64,000 nucleotides of DNA from Macrobrachium rosenbergii (GCF_040412425.1 NC_089792.1:22472199-22536198); one strand, 5' to 3'; positions 26,426 to 40,074 are shown, counted from the stretch's first letter. Made by a program: numbers and translations. The notes: generated by a model not told the origin, from the letters alone.

Positions 26426-26659
26426 TAGTTTGAGAAAATATTTAGAAATTACTGTCCATATCTGTTTTTTCATGAGTTTGAATGGCACATTATTGCTGAA
26501 TGTCGTTGATATTTCAGAATGTAACCAGTGCGATGACCGACACCTCTATGGGAGACGATGCGGATTTTCAGTAAGCGTCGGTTAGATCCGACATAATTTC
26601 CAAAATTACTTTTTTGGACAAGTTTATTTATAAACAGTCACCACCTGGTTTTCATTCTT

Positions 26660-27900
26660 TAAACAGGAAGATTTTATGATCATTGGGAAACTCTCCAGGA
26701 GCAATGATATTATAGTTTGTAGGCTAGATAAGGGGAAGGGAGTTGTTATTCTTAACAGCTGTGACTATCTAAAAAATGAAACGTTATAACGTTATATCAG
26801 GCTCCAGTAAGTTTGTTGAAGCATGTGGTCCTCAGTATAGCATAATCTTTACAGCAGAATATAAAGAAACCGTACGCTGAAGCACTTAAAAGAAAAGTGT
26901 TTGTTAACTGAGCGGTCATATCAATACTGTATATATCTGGTTCATCTTTCAGTGTCCTGTATGGACTTCCAAATGTCTATAAACGTGATATACCACTCAG
27001 ACCGACTTTAGCAGCTTATAATTCACCAAATTACCCCCATAGCCAGATTCCTAGTCCCTTTCCTTAGTAATCTTACTAATAACCACCAGTTTACACTTCA
27101 GAATTCTGCCAAATTAATTCCCGAAGGCCTTGAAAAAGACAGTAATGTTTTCATGGTCTCTCTTGATGTCGAATGGCTGTTTACAAACTTGCCCCTTAGC
27201 GAAACAGTGGGAATTATACTCAGAAGCTTTTCCCTACTGAAAATCCTATATTCAATGGGTTTGCTCAAAATAGTTTTAAAAAGCTCCTTGAGCTTGTAAT
27301 GATTAAACCCTCTTTGTTTATAACAATAAACTGTACAAACAGGTTTTTGTTATGGCAATAGGGTCACCATTGGATCCTACATTCGCCAATATACTGATGT
27401 GCCATCTTGATGAACTATTTCTCAGACAATGCTCGGAATTATTTCGGCCCACTTTTTATGGACGATACGTCGATGACACGTCTTTATTGTTTAAAAAAAT
27501 CCCATGTCCATTTGTTTTTAGAGTATGTCATTACATTTCACCAAAATATCAGGTTTTCTCTGGAAGGAGAACCAAATAATCAGTTACCTTCCTAGACATA
27601 AATATTTCATGCTGTAATGGAAGATTTCCCACAGGCATTTTTAGAAATAAGACGCGCGCTGGTTTTGGTCCTAACTTTTTAGTAACTGCTCTGTGACGTT
27701 TAAGTTGCATTCTGCTAAGACAATTTTATTCGTAGCCTATGCGCATTGTCCAGAATGGAATAATTTCCACAATGAAATATTATTTCTTGGGTTTTTTTTA
27801 AAGACAACTGTTATCCTTCTCACCCCTTTGACAGAATTGTGGAAAAGATTTTTAGACGAGATTTATCAGCCCTTTTTAATATGTCAAGTTCCAAAGAAAT
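26660..27900 (+). pseudogene. Penelope-like reverse transcriptase remnant
   Basis: Scattered over all three frames are the ordered motifs of Penelope RTs. NDIIVCRLDKGKGVVILNS (near 26705) matches the DKGrGVVI motif. LYGLPNVYKRDIPLRPTLAA (near 26955) matches the LYGLPKiHK...PLRPI motif. VSLDVEWLFTNLPL (near 27165) carries the first catalytic aspartate region, and MAIGSPLDPTFANILMCHLD (27352) matches mGSPLgPtfANi. YGRYVDDTSLLF (near 27460) is the YVDD active site, with both aspartates kept. Next come PFLDINISCCNGRF-like and NFHNEILFLGFF-like segments. Multiple frame changes and stop codons separate these pieces. Confidence 0.86.
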
Positions 27901-27979
27901 GAATGTATTTTTCTTTGCCATATATAAAAATGCATCTTTTAGACTTGAACTTATAATAACTCAAGCACTTTGTACCCGA

Positions 27980-28260
27980 TGTTAATGTGAAGTTTGCATT
28001 AGAAAACCCAGTAGGCAGGCTTTTCAAGTCCAGAGACACCCGTCCGGAATTGATACATTCTTTCGTTGTTTATAGTTGTACTTGTCTAGAATGTGGTTTT
28101 GGAAGTTAGGTTGGATGCCTCGGCATCAGTTCCTTATAGAAGTGTCTGTCATCGCACAGGTTGCATTTTAAAATCAACAGAGTTTTCAGCCATAACGAAC
28201 CATTCAAACTCGTAAAACTGATGTTATGTAGAGTAATTTCAAAATACTATCTCAGAATAC
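27980..28260 (+). pseudogene. remnant of the Penelope C-terminal GIY-YIG endonuclease region
   Basis: VGRLFKSRDTRPELIHSFVV and YSCTCLECGFGS resemble the linker and start of the GIY-YIG domain of Penelope-like proteins (VVYkftC..C...YvG). After a frame change, SVCHRTGC and FSAITNHSN fit the later portion (HRTG...sAI.nH). The YvG triad itself is damaged at the frameshift near 28108. The identification rests on position and short motifs. Confidence 0.65.
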
Positions 28261-28261
28261 T

Positions 28262-28605
28262 GAATGCCTTTCGCTCCTTCTTTTAAAATCTCACTACATC
28301 AGGAAACTGTCGCCTTCTTTAAACAGCCAGATTACTGCCACACCCATTATGCTGAACTACCTATTACTCACACCTCCCCCCTCTTTCTCTCCTTTTTTTC
28401 CTGACATCATCTTTGAGTATTCTTTTCATTATCAGTTGGCAACCATACCTCTTAACAGAAAGTCCGACATTTTTTTTCCTGCAATATTTCCTAAAATGTG
28501 CATAGCTCTGATACACTTTCAGTTTAAAACACTACATAGTTTTTACTTTAATTTAATTTTAACTCAACGACTGTTGTGTAACGTAACTAAATATCTTATA
28601 GATAG
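28262..28605 (+). repeat. right inverted terminal repeat of Penelope-like element
   Basis: Inverted relative to 26043-26425. Inner edge CCTTTCGCTCCTTCTTTTA, outer edge ACGTAACTAAATATCTTA. Where the left arm has a long (GA)n tract, this arm has only a short CTTTCTCTCC run. Confidence 0.82.
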
Positions 28606-28643
28606 TAGGTATCAAAGCACGTTTTCTAAGACTGTACAAATAA

Positions 28644-28797
<154 letters not shown>

Positions 28798-29531
28798 TGC
28801 TATTTTGATTTTCAGTTGATTTCCTTTCTGTAGTCGCTACTTATTGCTATATATGAAGTAAATTTATTGATTGTGAGGAACGTTGTGTAAAACTGATTAC
28901 AAAACTTGCTTTCCGGTTTTTATATCATTGTGAAAAGAGAGAGAGAGAGAGGTTTTGAAGTTTTGTTGACTTCGTTATCAGTAATTTGCTTATGATAATT
29001 TTCCCAGGTAAAGACCGTGAACTCTTAAAGTTGTCAAATTGGAAATTCTTTTCACCCTTCTCGTTAATATTCATTTTTTCTGTGTAAACTCTCTTGCCTT
29101 GCATGTTTAAATCTTGTTTTTAGATTATGATTTTAAAATGTATGCGTGAGATACATTTGATGTTTGTGTTCATCTTGCAGCAATAATCTATCCCGTCCAA
29201 CTGATACTTTTATCAACCCAAAGACAACTTAGGCCTTGTTCCTTCATGTTGTGCCCCCAGTGTGAAATAATAGAGTTATATTTTTCTTACTTTGCAGAAT
29301 TGTTAACTTCATCACTTGCATATCTTGGCTTAAACTGATTTTCGTATAGTAATTTCTCTCTTGCACAGTGTAATTGAAGCCTAGTGTTTCATTAAGAAAA
29401 GGTTTATTAAAACCAGCTATGTTGCATTAAAAAAAGAAAAATTATATTTTGGTCCATTCTACCGATGCTGTACCAAAAGAAAATAGGCGATAAAATTACT
29501 CAAAAGGCTCCCAGCCTTGAACGCTGTGTGA

Positions 29532-29532
<1 letters not shown>
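28798..29532. other. unique AT-rich DNA
   Basis: A short (GA)n run lies at 28938-28951, with nothing else recognised. Confidence 0.45.

Positions 29533-29621
<89 letters not shown>
29533..29621 (+). repeat. (TG)n then (GA)n compound microsatellite
   Basis: About 17 TG units join about 27 GA units at 29566. Confidence 0.98.

Positions 29622-31631
<2,010 letters not shown>

Positions 31632-31711
<80 letters not shown>
31632..31711. repeat. (TA)n microsatellite
   Basis: About 40 uninterrupted TA units. Confidence 0.98.
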
Positions 31712-31714
<3 letters not shown>

Positions 31715-31807
31715 TATATATATATGCAGTTGTAATAACCACAATGCCCTCTTAACTTTCTGGTAAAAAGTGACCAGTAGACTCTACTATCACTTGCATT
31801 TGCTGGT

Positions 31808-32105
31808 TCCCATATCCATACCATACCCATACCCATATCTGTATCATACTCATACCTATATCTGTGCCATACCCATATCCGTACCATACCCATAGCTGTA
31901 CCATACCCATACTGATACCCATGTCCATACTATATACCCATACCCATATCTGTACCATACCCATGCCTATACACATACCTGTACCAATACCCATACCCAT
32001 ATCCTTACCATACCCATACCTACACCCATACCCATACCCAGATCCATACCCATACCTGTATCCATACCCCTATCCATACCACCCATACCCATAACCATAC
32101 CCACA
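31808..32105. repeat. degenerate CCCATA/CCATAC minisatellite
   Basis: About 300 bp built of CCATAC and CCCATA hexamers with TCTGTA, TCCGTA and CCTATA variants. The minus strand is therefore rich in TATGGG/GTATGG. Minus-strand runs such as four GGG triplets with short loops near 32005-32050 could form a G-quadruplex. The MGMG/PYPY open frames here are translations of the repeat. Confidence 0.9.
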
Positions 32106-32141
32106 GCTAAATTAACCCTACTAATAATAGTCAGCAAAAGT

Positions 32142-32378
32142 CTACGGGCAGCACCAGCCCCGTTTACATTTCCGGTCATATACAAACAACTGACCATATA
32201 TTGGTGCAGGTGCAGGAGCAGCAGATGATGAGTTTTGAACAAATGCTGATGCCATTGCCGGTTCCGGACCATCACCAGCAGTGCCTGCTGTTGTTCTAGA
32301 ATTACCCACTGAGTCCATTTCGAAACGAAAACAACAAAGCTCAGCCAAAAATTCCTTTATTATGTACCTTTGAGTCAT
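32142..32378 (-). CDS. unidentified open reading frame, 78 codons
   Basis: The frame has a Ser/Ala/Pro-rich middle (SSSAAPAPAPIYGQ) and a basic, Cys-containing end (DRKCKRGWCCP). A second in-frame Met (MDSVGNSRTT) gives a 60-residue alternative. No domain was recognised. The Ala/Pro part may simply reflect a GCTCCTGCACCT-like local repeat. Confidence 0.17.
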   Translation of the reverse strand: MTQRYIIKEFLAELCCFRFEMDSVGNSRTTAGTAGDGPEPAMASAFVQNSSSAAPAPAPIYGQLFVYDRKCKRGWCCP

Positions 32379-32434
32379 TTAATGTTGAAAATTTCTGGGG
32401 TTATTAAAATGTTAATCTTGAAAGACATCTTCAC

Positions 32435-32663
32435 AACTCCAGGATCCTTTGAAGCAGTTTTTAGCTCCTGAAGCATTCCTGGAGAAATGCCCATTGCATT
32501 ATAACATTCTTAAAGACTCCAGGATCTTGTGAAGTCGTCTTCAGCCCCAAAACGGATTCCTGTCGGATCCACTTCCATTCAGGGAAGAAATCCAGAATTT
32601 GTCTTGAGAATCATTACTTCCACCTCCTGGAGAAACGCCCATTGGATTATAACGCCGTCTTTA
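32435..32663 (+). repeat. local interleaved direct duplications
   Basis: ACTCCAGGATC-headed blocks at 32435 and 32517, and TCCTGGAGAAAYGCCCATTG blocks at 32478 and 32626, are direct repeats with several mismatches. This indicates an old duplication of a segment of about 80-150 bp. Confidence 0.75.
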
Positions 32664-32895
32664 AGTTGTATAACAAGAGTAGTACTTACTGTGATCCTCA
32701 TGATACGCGTAGTTCATAGTTACCACATGAGGTTAATTAAACATTTCATAAATTCTAAAGGTCAAGCAAGTTATATTTTGGTTTGAAAAACCTGTACATT
32801 ACTTTTATTAAAAAAAAAGTAATGTCCTAAAAATTTTATAAACATTTTGTTGATAGTACTCAATCTCAACACATTTTATTTAATTATAAAACAAG

Positions 32896-33025
32896 GAAAA
32901 GGGAAGAGGAAGGGGAAGGGAGATGGGAAAGGAGGAGGGGAGGAGGGAGGAAGGGCGAGGAGGGGGAGGAGGAGGAGGGAAGGGAGGGGGATTGGAGGGG
33001 ATGGGAAGGGGGAGGAGAGGAGGGA
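32896..33025 (+). repeat. G-rich polypurine tract
   Basis: About 130 bp of almost only A and G on the plus strand, dense in GGG and GGGG runs (for example GGAGGAGGGAAGGGAGGGGG). Triplex or G-quadruplex formation is plausible. It ends in a short (CA)n-like run. Confidence 0.93.
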
Positions 33026-33074
33026 CACACACTCACACACATGCGCACACAAAGGCAGCCAAGGAAATTAATAT

Positions 33075-33077
<3 letters not shown>

Positions 33078-33149
<72 letters not shown>

Positions 33150-33181
33150 TCAGGAACGTGACGAAAGAAAAAGTAATGTAA

Positions 33182-33206
<25 letters not shown>
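33078..33206. repeat. two (TA)n blocks with a short spacer
   Basis: TA 33078-33144 and 33180-33206. Confidence 0.96.
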
Positions 33207-33221
<15 letters not shown>

Positions 33222-33896
33222 TGTAAATATATATATATATATAGATAATCTTGTCCTATAAACATGTTCTAATGAAATCTAAATAATCTTTTAAATAAGA
33301 GAGATAGAGAGAGAAATAGAGAAGAGAGAGAGAGTTGTTCTGGTTTGTCATTCTAGAGATGAATAAGTGAGAAATAATGGTATAATTCTTAGTGTGTTCC
33401 TTCCGGAATATATTATAGTTGCAATACTTTTTAATTATAATTGTGTGAATATATTCTAAAAAAAGTGACAATTGTTAAACAGGTAATTTGACTTTGATGT
33501 TCTGCACAAAATGATGTCTATTCAAAATAAATTAACAGTAAAATGAAATAGAAAAGGTAACTTGATGAGGGGAAAAATTAATTATGATTTTAGCTTATAC
33601 TAAAAAAAAAAAAAACTCTCCCTTTGTCTCTTTTCTGGTTGTAAATCTTCTTCCTCTGTCTGTTTGTGTACAGTCCCTAAATTCCCCAAGTTTTGCTTCT
33701 GATGCCCATGGCAACAACCACTTATGAAGGACACAAGATAATTAAAAAAAAAAAAAACATTAATAACTTTAGATTTGCCATGGTATTGAGTATCACAAAT
33801 TTATGATCTTGAATAATTTACTGTTGTGGGTAACTATAATGTTCGTTGAATTAATTTCAAACCCGTTTGCTGCAAGTGAACATTCTGAAGACTTCC

Positions 33897-33932
33897 ACTG
33901 GATTTTATGTATTTACTGGATTTTATGTGTTT
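33897..33932 (+). repeat. 18-bp tandem duplication
   Basis: ACTGGATTTTATGTATTT and ACTGGATTTTATGTGTTT are adjacent and differ at one base. Confidence 0.95.
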
Positions 33933-34591
33933 ACAGCGGATTTAGCTTATTCGGTTACGAATGCCTTTTATTTCAGTTCCTTTACTCAAATTATATCATG
34001 CAGTGCCATTTTTCGTCAAGAAACTTATTTACTTAACTTTTTAAATCATGGTTTTCTAAGTCATATGCAATTCTGATTGTCAGGAAACTAATGTAAATCA
34101 CGTTATTGGCTAGCCTTTCTGATGATGAAGGGCCATAAACCATCCTCGTGGTGTCAAATTTTTAATCTAGATGAACGTTCTTTTTCTTGCTTTCAGGGAA
34201 CCAATAATATTGTGTTCGTAGTTTTGTTGATGAAAGGAATAAAATTAATTTTATTTATTCTGTTATTTTCTTGATTTAACAAGAAAATTTATTCTATTAT
34301 TTTCTTTATTCAACAAAGAACGCTGTTGTAATGTAATTTCAGTTCTTTTGTGAACCAGTTTAATTATCCGTGAGATAGCAGTCCATATACAATTTATCTC
34401 AAGAACTAGATTGTATGATATCTGAAGTCTAAATAACGGTTAATGCAACAAAAGGCTGATTGGCCTGTGTATCATCTTTTGGAAAATCGGAATTTCTGGC
34501 TCATTGTATTAGAAATAGTAATACCGCTGTTTGTTGATGAATTTCTGGATGAGAAACAACCAGAGCATATTTCTGAATCTATATTTTAACG

Positions 34592-34720
34592 TTCCGATAC
34601 TACTCTGGTACCATTTAAAAAATATCAGCTGAAACGATATGGTAAAAGTATGTACAACACCATATCTGTCTTTTACTCATTTCGATTTTTCTTAAATGGT
34701 ATCAGGGCAGTACCGAAAAG
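34592..34720. repeat. imperfect inverted repeat, about 33-bp outer arms
   Basis: The left arm TTCCGATACTACTCTGGTAC... pairs with the complement of the right arm ...GTATCAGGGCAGTACCGAAA, including the shared core TACCATTTAA. An inner pair (GATATGGT / ACCATATC) adds a second helix. Confidence 0.75.
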
Positions 34721-35457
34721 CTAAAAATAAAGTTTCAGAAAAATACTTTGGTCGTTTCCTCGTCCTGAAAGTTACCAGTCTACTGAGATTTCCAAAGTCC
34801 ACCCCAGGTACGACGGCTGTACCCGTTCGTATTTGCATGCCAAGGAGGTAATGTTTTTATTTATATTTTTTGGCGTGTTGTTTCGTTGGTTGTTTCACAG
34901 AAAGTAACCTATCATCTGTGCCTGAAATTTTACCAAAAGCTCAGAGTGTCTGGCAACAAGAGCCTCAATTTCGGAGGAGACAGAAACGTGACTTTTTTTT
35001 AAAGCAGGGGACTTCTTTGGCTTAGTGGGGGAGGTGGGCAGGTCACCAGTGCAGGCTTCGCGAACCTCAAGAAAAATTTAATAATGACCTCCCCCAAAGA
35101 GGCCATGTGTTTGGATCAGACTGTTTCTTTGTTAGTGTGTATGTGTGTGCGTGCGCGTATTTTTCTTTGGGGGTGGGGAGAGGATGCGTGCATATAAAGT
35201 TATTTCTGGTTTTCTGAAGAAAACTTGATATTGGGAGCACTCTTGATCATGATATTCCTAGTCATGATCTCTAATAGCGCTTTTTAGCTATTTTAATTTT
35301 TTTCGTACATTTCTACGTTTAGTGACCGACAGCTTCTAAGAAAGGGATTCGGAATTAAGCCTTATTCTCGCATTAATAAAAATAAATGCCTAAGATGATT
35401 TATATAACTTCCTTAGATGTCTTGGTGAAGTGGGTCCCTATGTGATCGAAGCTCAAT

Positions 35458-35460
<3 letters not shown>

Positions 35461-35531
<71 letters not shown>
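35461..35531 (+). repeat. (CT)n microsatellite
   Basis: About 35 uninterrupted CT units. Confidence 0.97.
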
Positions 35532-35532
<1 letters not shown>

Positions 35533-38500
35533 ATAGCAGCTCCAGACATTAGGAAAAGCAAAACTACGCGCTAAACCTTCACAGACTTCTCAGTATAATT
35601 AGTGTAGTAACCATCGTTAAGAGGGAAGTATAAAAATGTTAAAAAAAAAACAAAAAAACACCGGGTTTCTGGAGAAGCGAGTTAGTTGGCGAGGGTTCTA
35701 AAATTCCCTTCTGAATTTTTAAAGGCTTTCTTCCGTCTCCGTCTCCATCTCTGTGGCTTTGCTTTGACACAATGACTTTGGAATTGCGTTCATTAGAATA
35801 ATGTTTCCGCTGCCTTTGAGTAGAGAGCTGGGAACAAGAAAAAAAATAAATTGTGTAAGGGATTTTGCGAGTGTTCATTTTTGTGTGGTATTCCATTTTT
35901 TTTTAGTTTATTTGTTTGTCTTTCATCATATATCTTCTCTTCTTGAATAAACTTTTAATCAAAGATTTTTCTTACTGGTTTAGTCGTTAAGTATTATTTA
36001 ATTGCAAATGTTGCATTTACCTTAGATGATCTTGTACATAAAATTTTCTCATATATTAGAGCACATTCATTGATTATATTGTACCATGTGGATTGGTTAC
36101 GTAAAGAAATGAATAATTTGTTTCCTAATAAATGAAAATATCCGTCTTCTGTGTTGTACACATTATGACCGAAATTTTGATGATAATATAAATAAAAGAA
36201 AGCAGATGACGTTATGTAAGGATTAGAGACAGTACATTTTTAGTTGAATTTCCAATTTCCAGTGAGAAATTACCCCGATAAGTAGAACTGTCAGTTGTTT
36301 TAAAATTTCCCTGATAATTCCGAAAGGGAAATTAACCATTACATTATATTCATCACGACTTTCTGGATTTCAAGACTTAAGGTTACAGTGAGGCGAGGAG
36401 TGGAATGCTGAGAAGCAGCAAGCGAACAAACACTCCGTCTTTAGTTGTTTTTAAGAAAGCGCGACCATTCCGCCTTGTTGAATGGTTGAATGGTCCAGAG
36501 TATCAAGAAGGGAGGGACAGAAGCCTTCTTCTGGAAAACAGGCATCTCGTGTTCTGTATCCGCAGCATCTGAACTGACTCGTGAAATGCGATTAGGGTTC
36601 TGCTTCCAGATTGATAACTGGAACGACCACCAATAACAGCTGACTGTGTTTGGTTTCAGTCCAGCGCAAATGAGAAGCGTAAACTCCCTAAAATGATTAT
36701 CCATTGTGTTTGCCGCCGTTTTAATTTGTGTAACCAGGAAAGAGCTGATTAGATGATTATTTTAAGCAGTCATGATATTAATTGTTTTTTCATAACCCCT
36801 CATTTGTTTCTTTGCGGTATTTATTTTTTTTTATTCTACCGAAAGGTTCCTCACCTCTTTGTCTATGGAAAAAACCATTCTCCGAATGTTTTTTGTGTAT
36901 ATTTTGTTGCCTTTGTGTTGATTTTTTTTTACGATGAGGAAACTCTACGTGTGAAAATGGCAAAGGAAATCAAATACTTTGTCGTTCCTTCATCTTGAAC
37001 TGCTTGTAATTTTTCAAGCGAAGCAACTATTTCCAGCAGGACCGCACCATTTACTGTGATATTTCGTTTGCTATTTTTCTCCCGTATTCTCCTGGTGATA
37101 TATTGGCTGTTGAAAGGCTTTAGGCTCCCTGCACCTTTTATGCAGGGACTTATTTTAGAAAATTATTTGAGTGCAAGAACGTTTGAAGAAATGTCTCTGG
37201 GAGGGGGAAAACGAGACCAAAAAAAAAAAAAATCGACGATTTCACTCCTTGACTAATTAAATAATTTTGACGAACTAAGTGTTGTAGCTCTCTTGAACGT
37301 CAGCTCGAAATTCAAACGCGCCGATTATCTTCAAGGAAAGCTTTATCACGAAACTTGAGACAAGGGAAAATTGTTTTAATTTTTTTATCATTTTCTTATA
37401 ATAGAAGTTTTATAACAATTTATGCAATTATATGTTGATTTCTTGATGAGTTATTTATCATTTACGAAAGAAAAAGTATATATCTTTATTTATTTTCCTT
37501 TGCAAAATACCCTGTTGCCATTTTGTTTTGTGATTGTTCCCATGGAATTTGGTTTAATTTCGAACAGTAATAAATAACTAATAATTTCGAAAGGGTTCTT
37601 TTCTTACCTTCATAGGGAAAGCATACAAGTTTTTATCGTTGTTCGATGTGGAGCTGGTTTTGTGTCAGCAAGGGCTCATACTGCGTAAACAGCCTGCATT
37701 TGAAATTCAGACTCGGGAAAGAGAAGAAATAACTTTGGATACAAGACGCGAAAAGTGGGGACATGGTTGAAACCTCTTTGAACCTCATGGCATCCATCAA
37801 AGAAAGAAAATGGTGTACTGCAGCGAGTCCTGGTATAGCAGAAGAAGACAGGAAGGAAAGGAAAATTTTCCTAGAAAGAAAATATCCTAGAAATGAAATG
37901 GAAAGGTAGGAAGAAGAAAGAAGGGTGTTTTTCATAATGAGAAAATGCAATAGATATTATGGAAATGTTCTTTTGATTTAGAGAGTTTAGCTAAAGTAGA
38001 AGGCAATGGAATTATGGTTTATTTTAGCCATTAATAAAGAGGATATCAGGAGTACATAAAGATTCGGAAGCAGACGAAATTTCTAATGAAATTATCCCTT
38101 AGATTTCAGTCGTTAGGTTAAGAAGCAGAAATTTTTCAGTTTCGATCTATAAGTGGTAAGATAACTGGAAAGGAAAGAGGAAGAAATTTACAGTGAAGAC
38201 GTGTGTTTGTTTGTGTGTGCGAGCGCGCAATAAGTGGACTTTACCACATGCTTTCCAGGGGTTTCAGTTGCTCTCTAAAAATGCAATTACTACCTACAGT
38301 CATGATTTACTTTCTGGCAGTGCAGATACATGATTTTTCGAAACTTGCTCTCGATATTTGAAGCACAATCAACGTAAAAAGAAGGATGTGAAAGTCCCAC
38401 TCTGAGGTTCCATTCCAGAATGATTCATGTAGTTGAATAGTCCTTCACGCGAAGGGTTCCTTGGTAACCTTTCCTGAGTTTACTATACGAACAAAGTTAA

Positions 38501-38745
38501 TTAGACAGAAAGCTGATATGCTTGACCCTACATCACCTGGGCATTAAGAGGGTTTTTTGTCTGGTCTTCGCTTTATTTAATTATTTTTATTTATTTATTT
38601 ATTGATTGATTTATTTATTTTTTGCTTGTGTAGTATTTTCGTATTAACAGTCTTTCAACAAAGAGCATATTTCAATTGTTAAAAAACTTCGATCGTTCTC
38701 TCCATTATAAGTGAGAATAGGTGACCATTTGAATTTGAAATCTCT
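35532..38745. other. unique AT-rich DNA
   Basis: About 3.2 kb. Minus-strand frames at 35639-35896, 36441-36704 and 37633-37950 have no recognisable domain. No interspersed repeat was recognised. Confidence 0.45.
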
Positions 38746-39079
38746 AAGGGGAACACTCCTGAAGGGGTTAGCGTCGTCATGCACCTCATACGGTGCACTG
38801 TAGGCATTACTGAAGGATCTTTGCAGCGTCCCTTCGGGCCCCTAGCTGCAACCCCTATCACTCATCTTACTGTACTTCCATTCAAATGCTCTTTTTTTTC
38901 CATCTTAATTTTCACACTCTCCTAACGATTAATTGATAGTGCAGCTGCGAGGTTTTGTTAAACCTTTCAGACCCTTTTGCTGTCAATTTCCGTTTCAGTG
39001 CTGAATGACCTCAGAGGTCCTAGCGCTTGGCCTTTGGCCTAAATTCTGTATTCTGTTCTATTTTATTCAAAGTGGAACA
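38746..39079 (+). mobile_element. short retroposon (family 1, copy 4) with target-site duplications
   Basis: The body 38756-39069 is flanked by AAGGGGAACA (38746-38755) and AAGTGGAACA (39070-39079), 9 of 10 matching. Landmarks are GTGCACTGTAGGCATTAC, CCTTCGGGCCCCTAGCTGCA, GTGCAGCTGCGAGGTTTTG, GTGCTGAATGACCTCAGAGG, TCCTAGCGCTTGGCC and TTTGGCC. The tail then runs TTCTGTATTCTGTTCTATT. It is a near full-length copy with the middle block. Confidence 0.86.
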
Positions 39080-39607
39080 AAATTCTTGGGAATAGAAAAT
39101 ATTGCTTTTTTTTTTTACCTTCCATAAGAATAAGGCCTTAATGGAGTGTCGACCAAAGTTTCCTAAGCCTGTCTCGCATTCTTCAGAATATGTTAAGTCT
39201 TGTAATAAAGCTTTAGTGAACTACTCAGGAGAACTGCACTGTTTCGAGTTCTCGACCTTTTCTTATAGTTTATCTTTTTCAGCAGGAAGACTTTTCAGCA
39301 TAGATCACTACGTTTCATCGGTTCGAGGCAGAAATTTATTTATCCCTAGAACTTGAAACTCGACGATAGTTATGTTTTAGAGAAGGATTGCTCCTTAAGT
39401 TATGAAATTCCATGAACTCACTCGGAATAAAGGTTAAAGTACATTCCTAAATAATTAGTGAAAATCAACACGCATGTAACAGCATTCAGTTCTCACTTTT
39501 TTTTTTTTTTTTTTTTTTTTCCCATTTCATCTCGACGAAGGAAAACATCAGAACTTACAAATGCTGATGCACTAAAACCATTTCTACTGGTACTCAAATT
39601 ATAAAAA
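39080..39607. other. unique AT-rich DNA
   Basis: A poly(T) run lies at 39499-39520 and no gene was recognised. Confidence 0.45.
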
Positions 39608-39985
39608 GTAAAACATGCGCCGAAGTTTCTTCGGTGCATCGAGTTTTATGTACTGTATATTACTGTACGAAACTCTCAGCCACGGCCCATGAAACTCTCA
39701 GCCGCGGCCCATAAAACTCTCAGCCACGGCCTGTGTTGTTGGCACCTATAGCGGTGCCAGACGCACGATCATGGCTAACTTTAACCGTAAATACAATCAA
39801 AACTACTGAGGCTAGAGGGCTGCAATTTGGTATCTTTGATGATTGGAGGGTTGATGATCAACATACCAATTTGCAGCCCTCTAGCCTCAGTAGTTTTTAA
39901 GATCCAAGGGCGGACAGAGAAAGTGTGGACTGATAGACAAATAGACATCTCAATAGCTTACTTTTACAGAAAACTAAAAATGTAA
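39608..39985. mobile_element. foldback/MITE-like element with internal hairpin and 22-bp tandem repeat
   Basis: The left end is marked by AGTAAAACATGCGCC and a short hairpin (GCGCCGAAG TTT CTTCGGTGC). Three 22-bp units (39669-39690, 39691-39712, 39713-39734) of the AAACTCTCAGCCACGGCC type follow, then GTGCCAGACGCACGAT. A long hairpin has arms 39799-39833 and 39863-39897: 35 bp with one mismatch, core CTACTGAGGCTAGAGGGCTG. The right end is marked by ACAGAAAACTAAAAA. I recall similar sequence from decapods but could not check it. No transposase is present. Confidence 0.75.
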
Positions 39986-40070
39986 AGTCACGAGGAGAAA
40001 TTAGTGGTACATTGCAAGATTGGTGATGCTGGCATGTAAAACCGGATGGCTCAAGTTCCTGTGTTTATAA

Positions 40071-40074
<4 letters not shown>

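Larger units (their letters stand above)
26043..28605 (+). mobile_element. Penelope-like retroelement, decayed, with inverted terminal repeats
   Basis: The order is inverted repeat (26043-26425), a spacer, reverse transcriptase remnants (about 26660-27900), a GIY-YIG region remnant (about 27980-28260), then the second repeat (28262-28605). Penelope-like elements are known to carry terminal repeats that may be direct or inverted. The RT carries several frameshifts and stops, so the copy is inactive. Total length is about 2.56 kb, in the usual range for the group. A (TA)n array follows just after the right repeat. Confidence 0.85.
32106..32895. other. unique DNA with local duplications and one unassigned frame
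   Basis: It holds the 32142-32378 minus-strand frame and two locally duplicated blocks (32435-32663). No known element was recognised. Confidence 0.4.
33207..35460. other. unique AT-rich DNA with small repeats
   Basis: It contains a (GA)-rich patch (33300-33335), an 18-bp tandem duplication (33897-33932) and an imperfect inverted repeat (34592-34720). No gene was recognised. Confidence 0.5.

Noticed and set aside
31752..32094. Met-Gly and Pro-Tyr repeat proteins
   Set aside because: They are direct translations of the CCATAC minisatellite on the two strands.
36441..36704. 87-codon minus-strand frame
   Set aside because: No motif and no codon bias; length expected by chance in this much sequence.
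38679..38861. 60-codon minus-strand frame
   Set aside because: It is antisense to retroposon copy 4.
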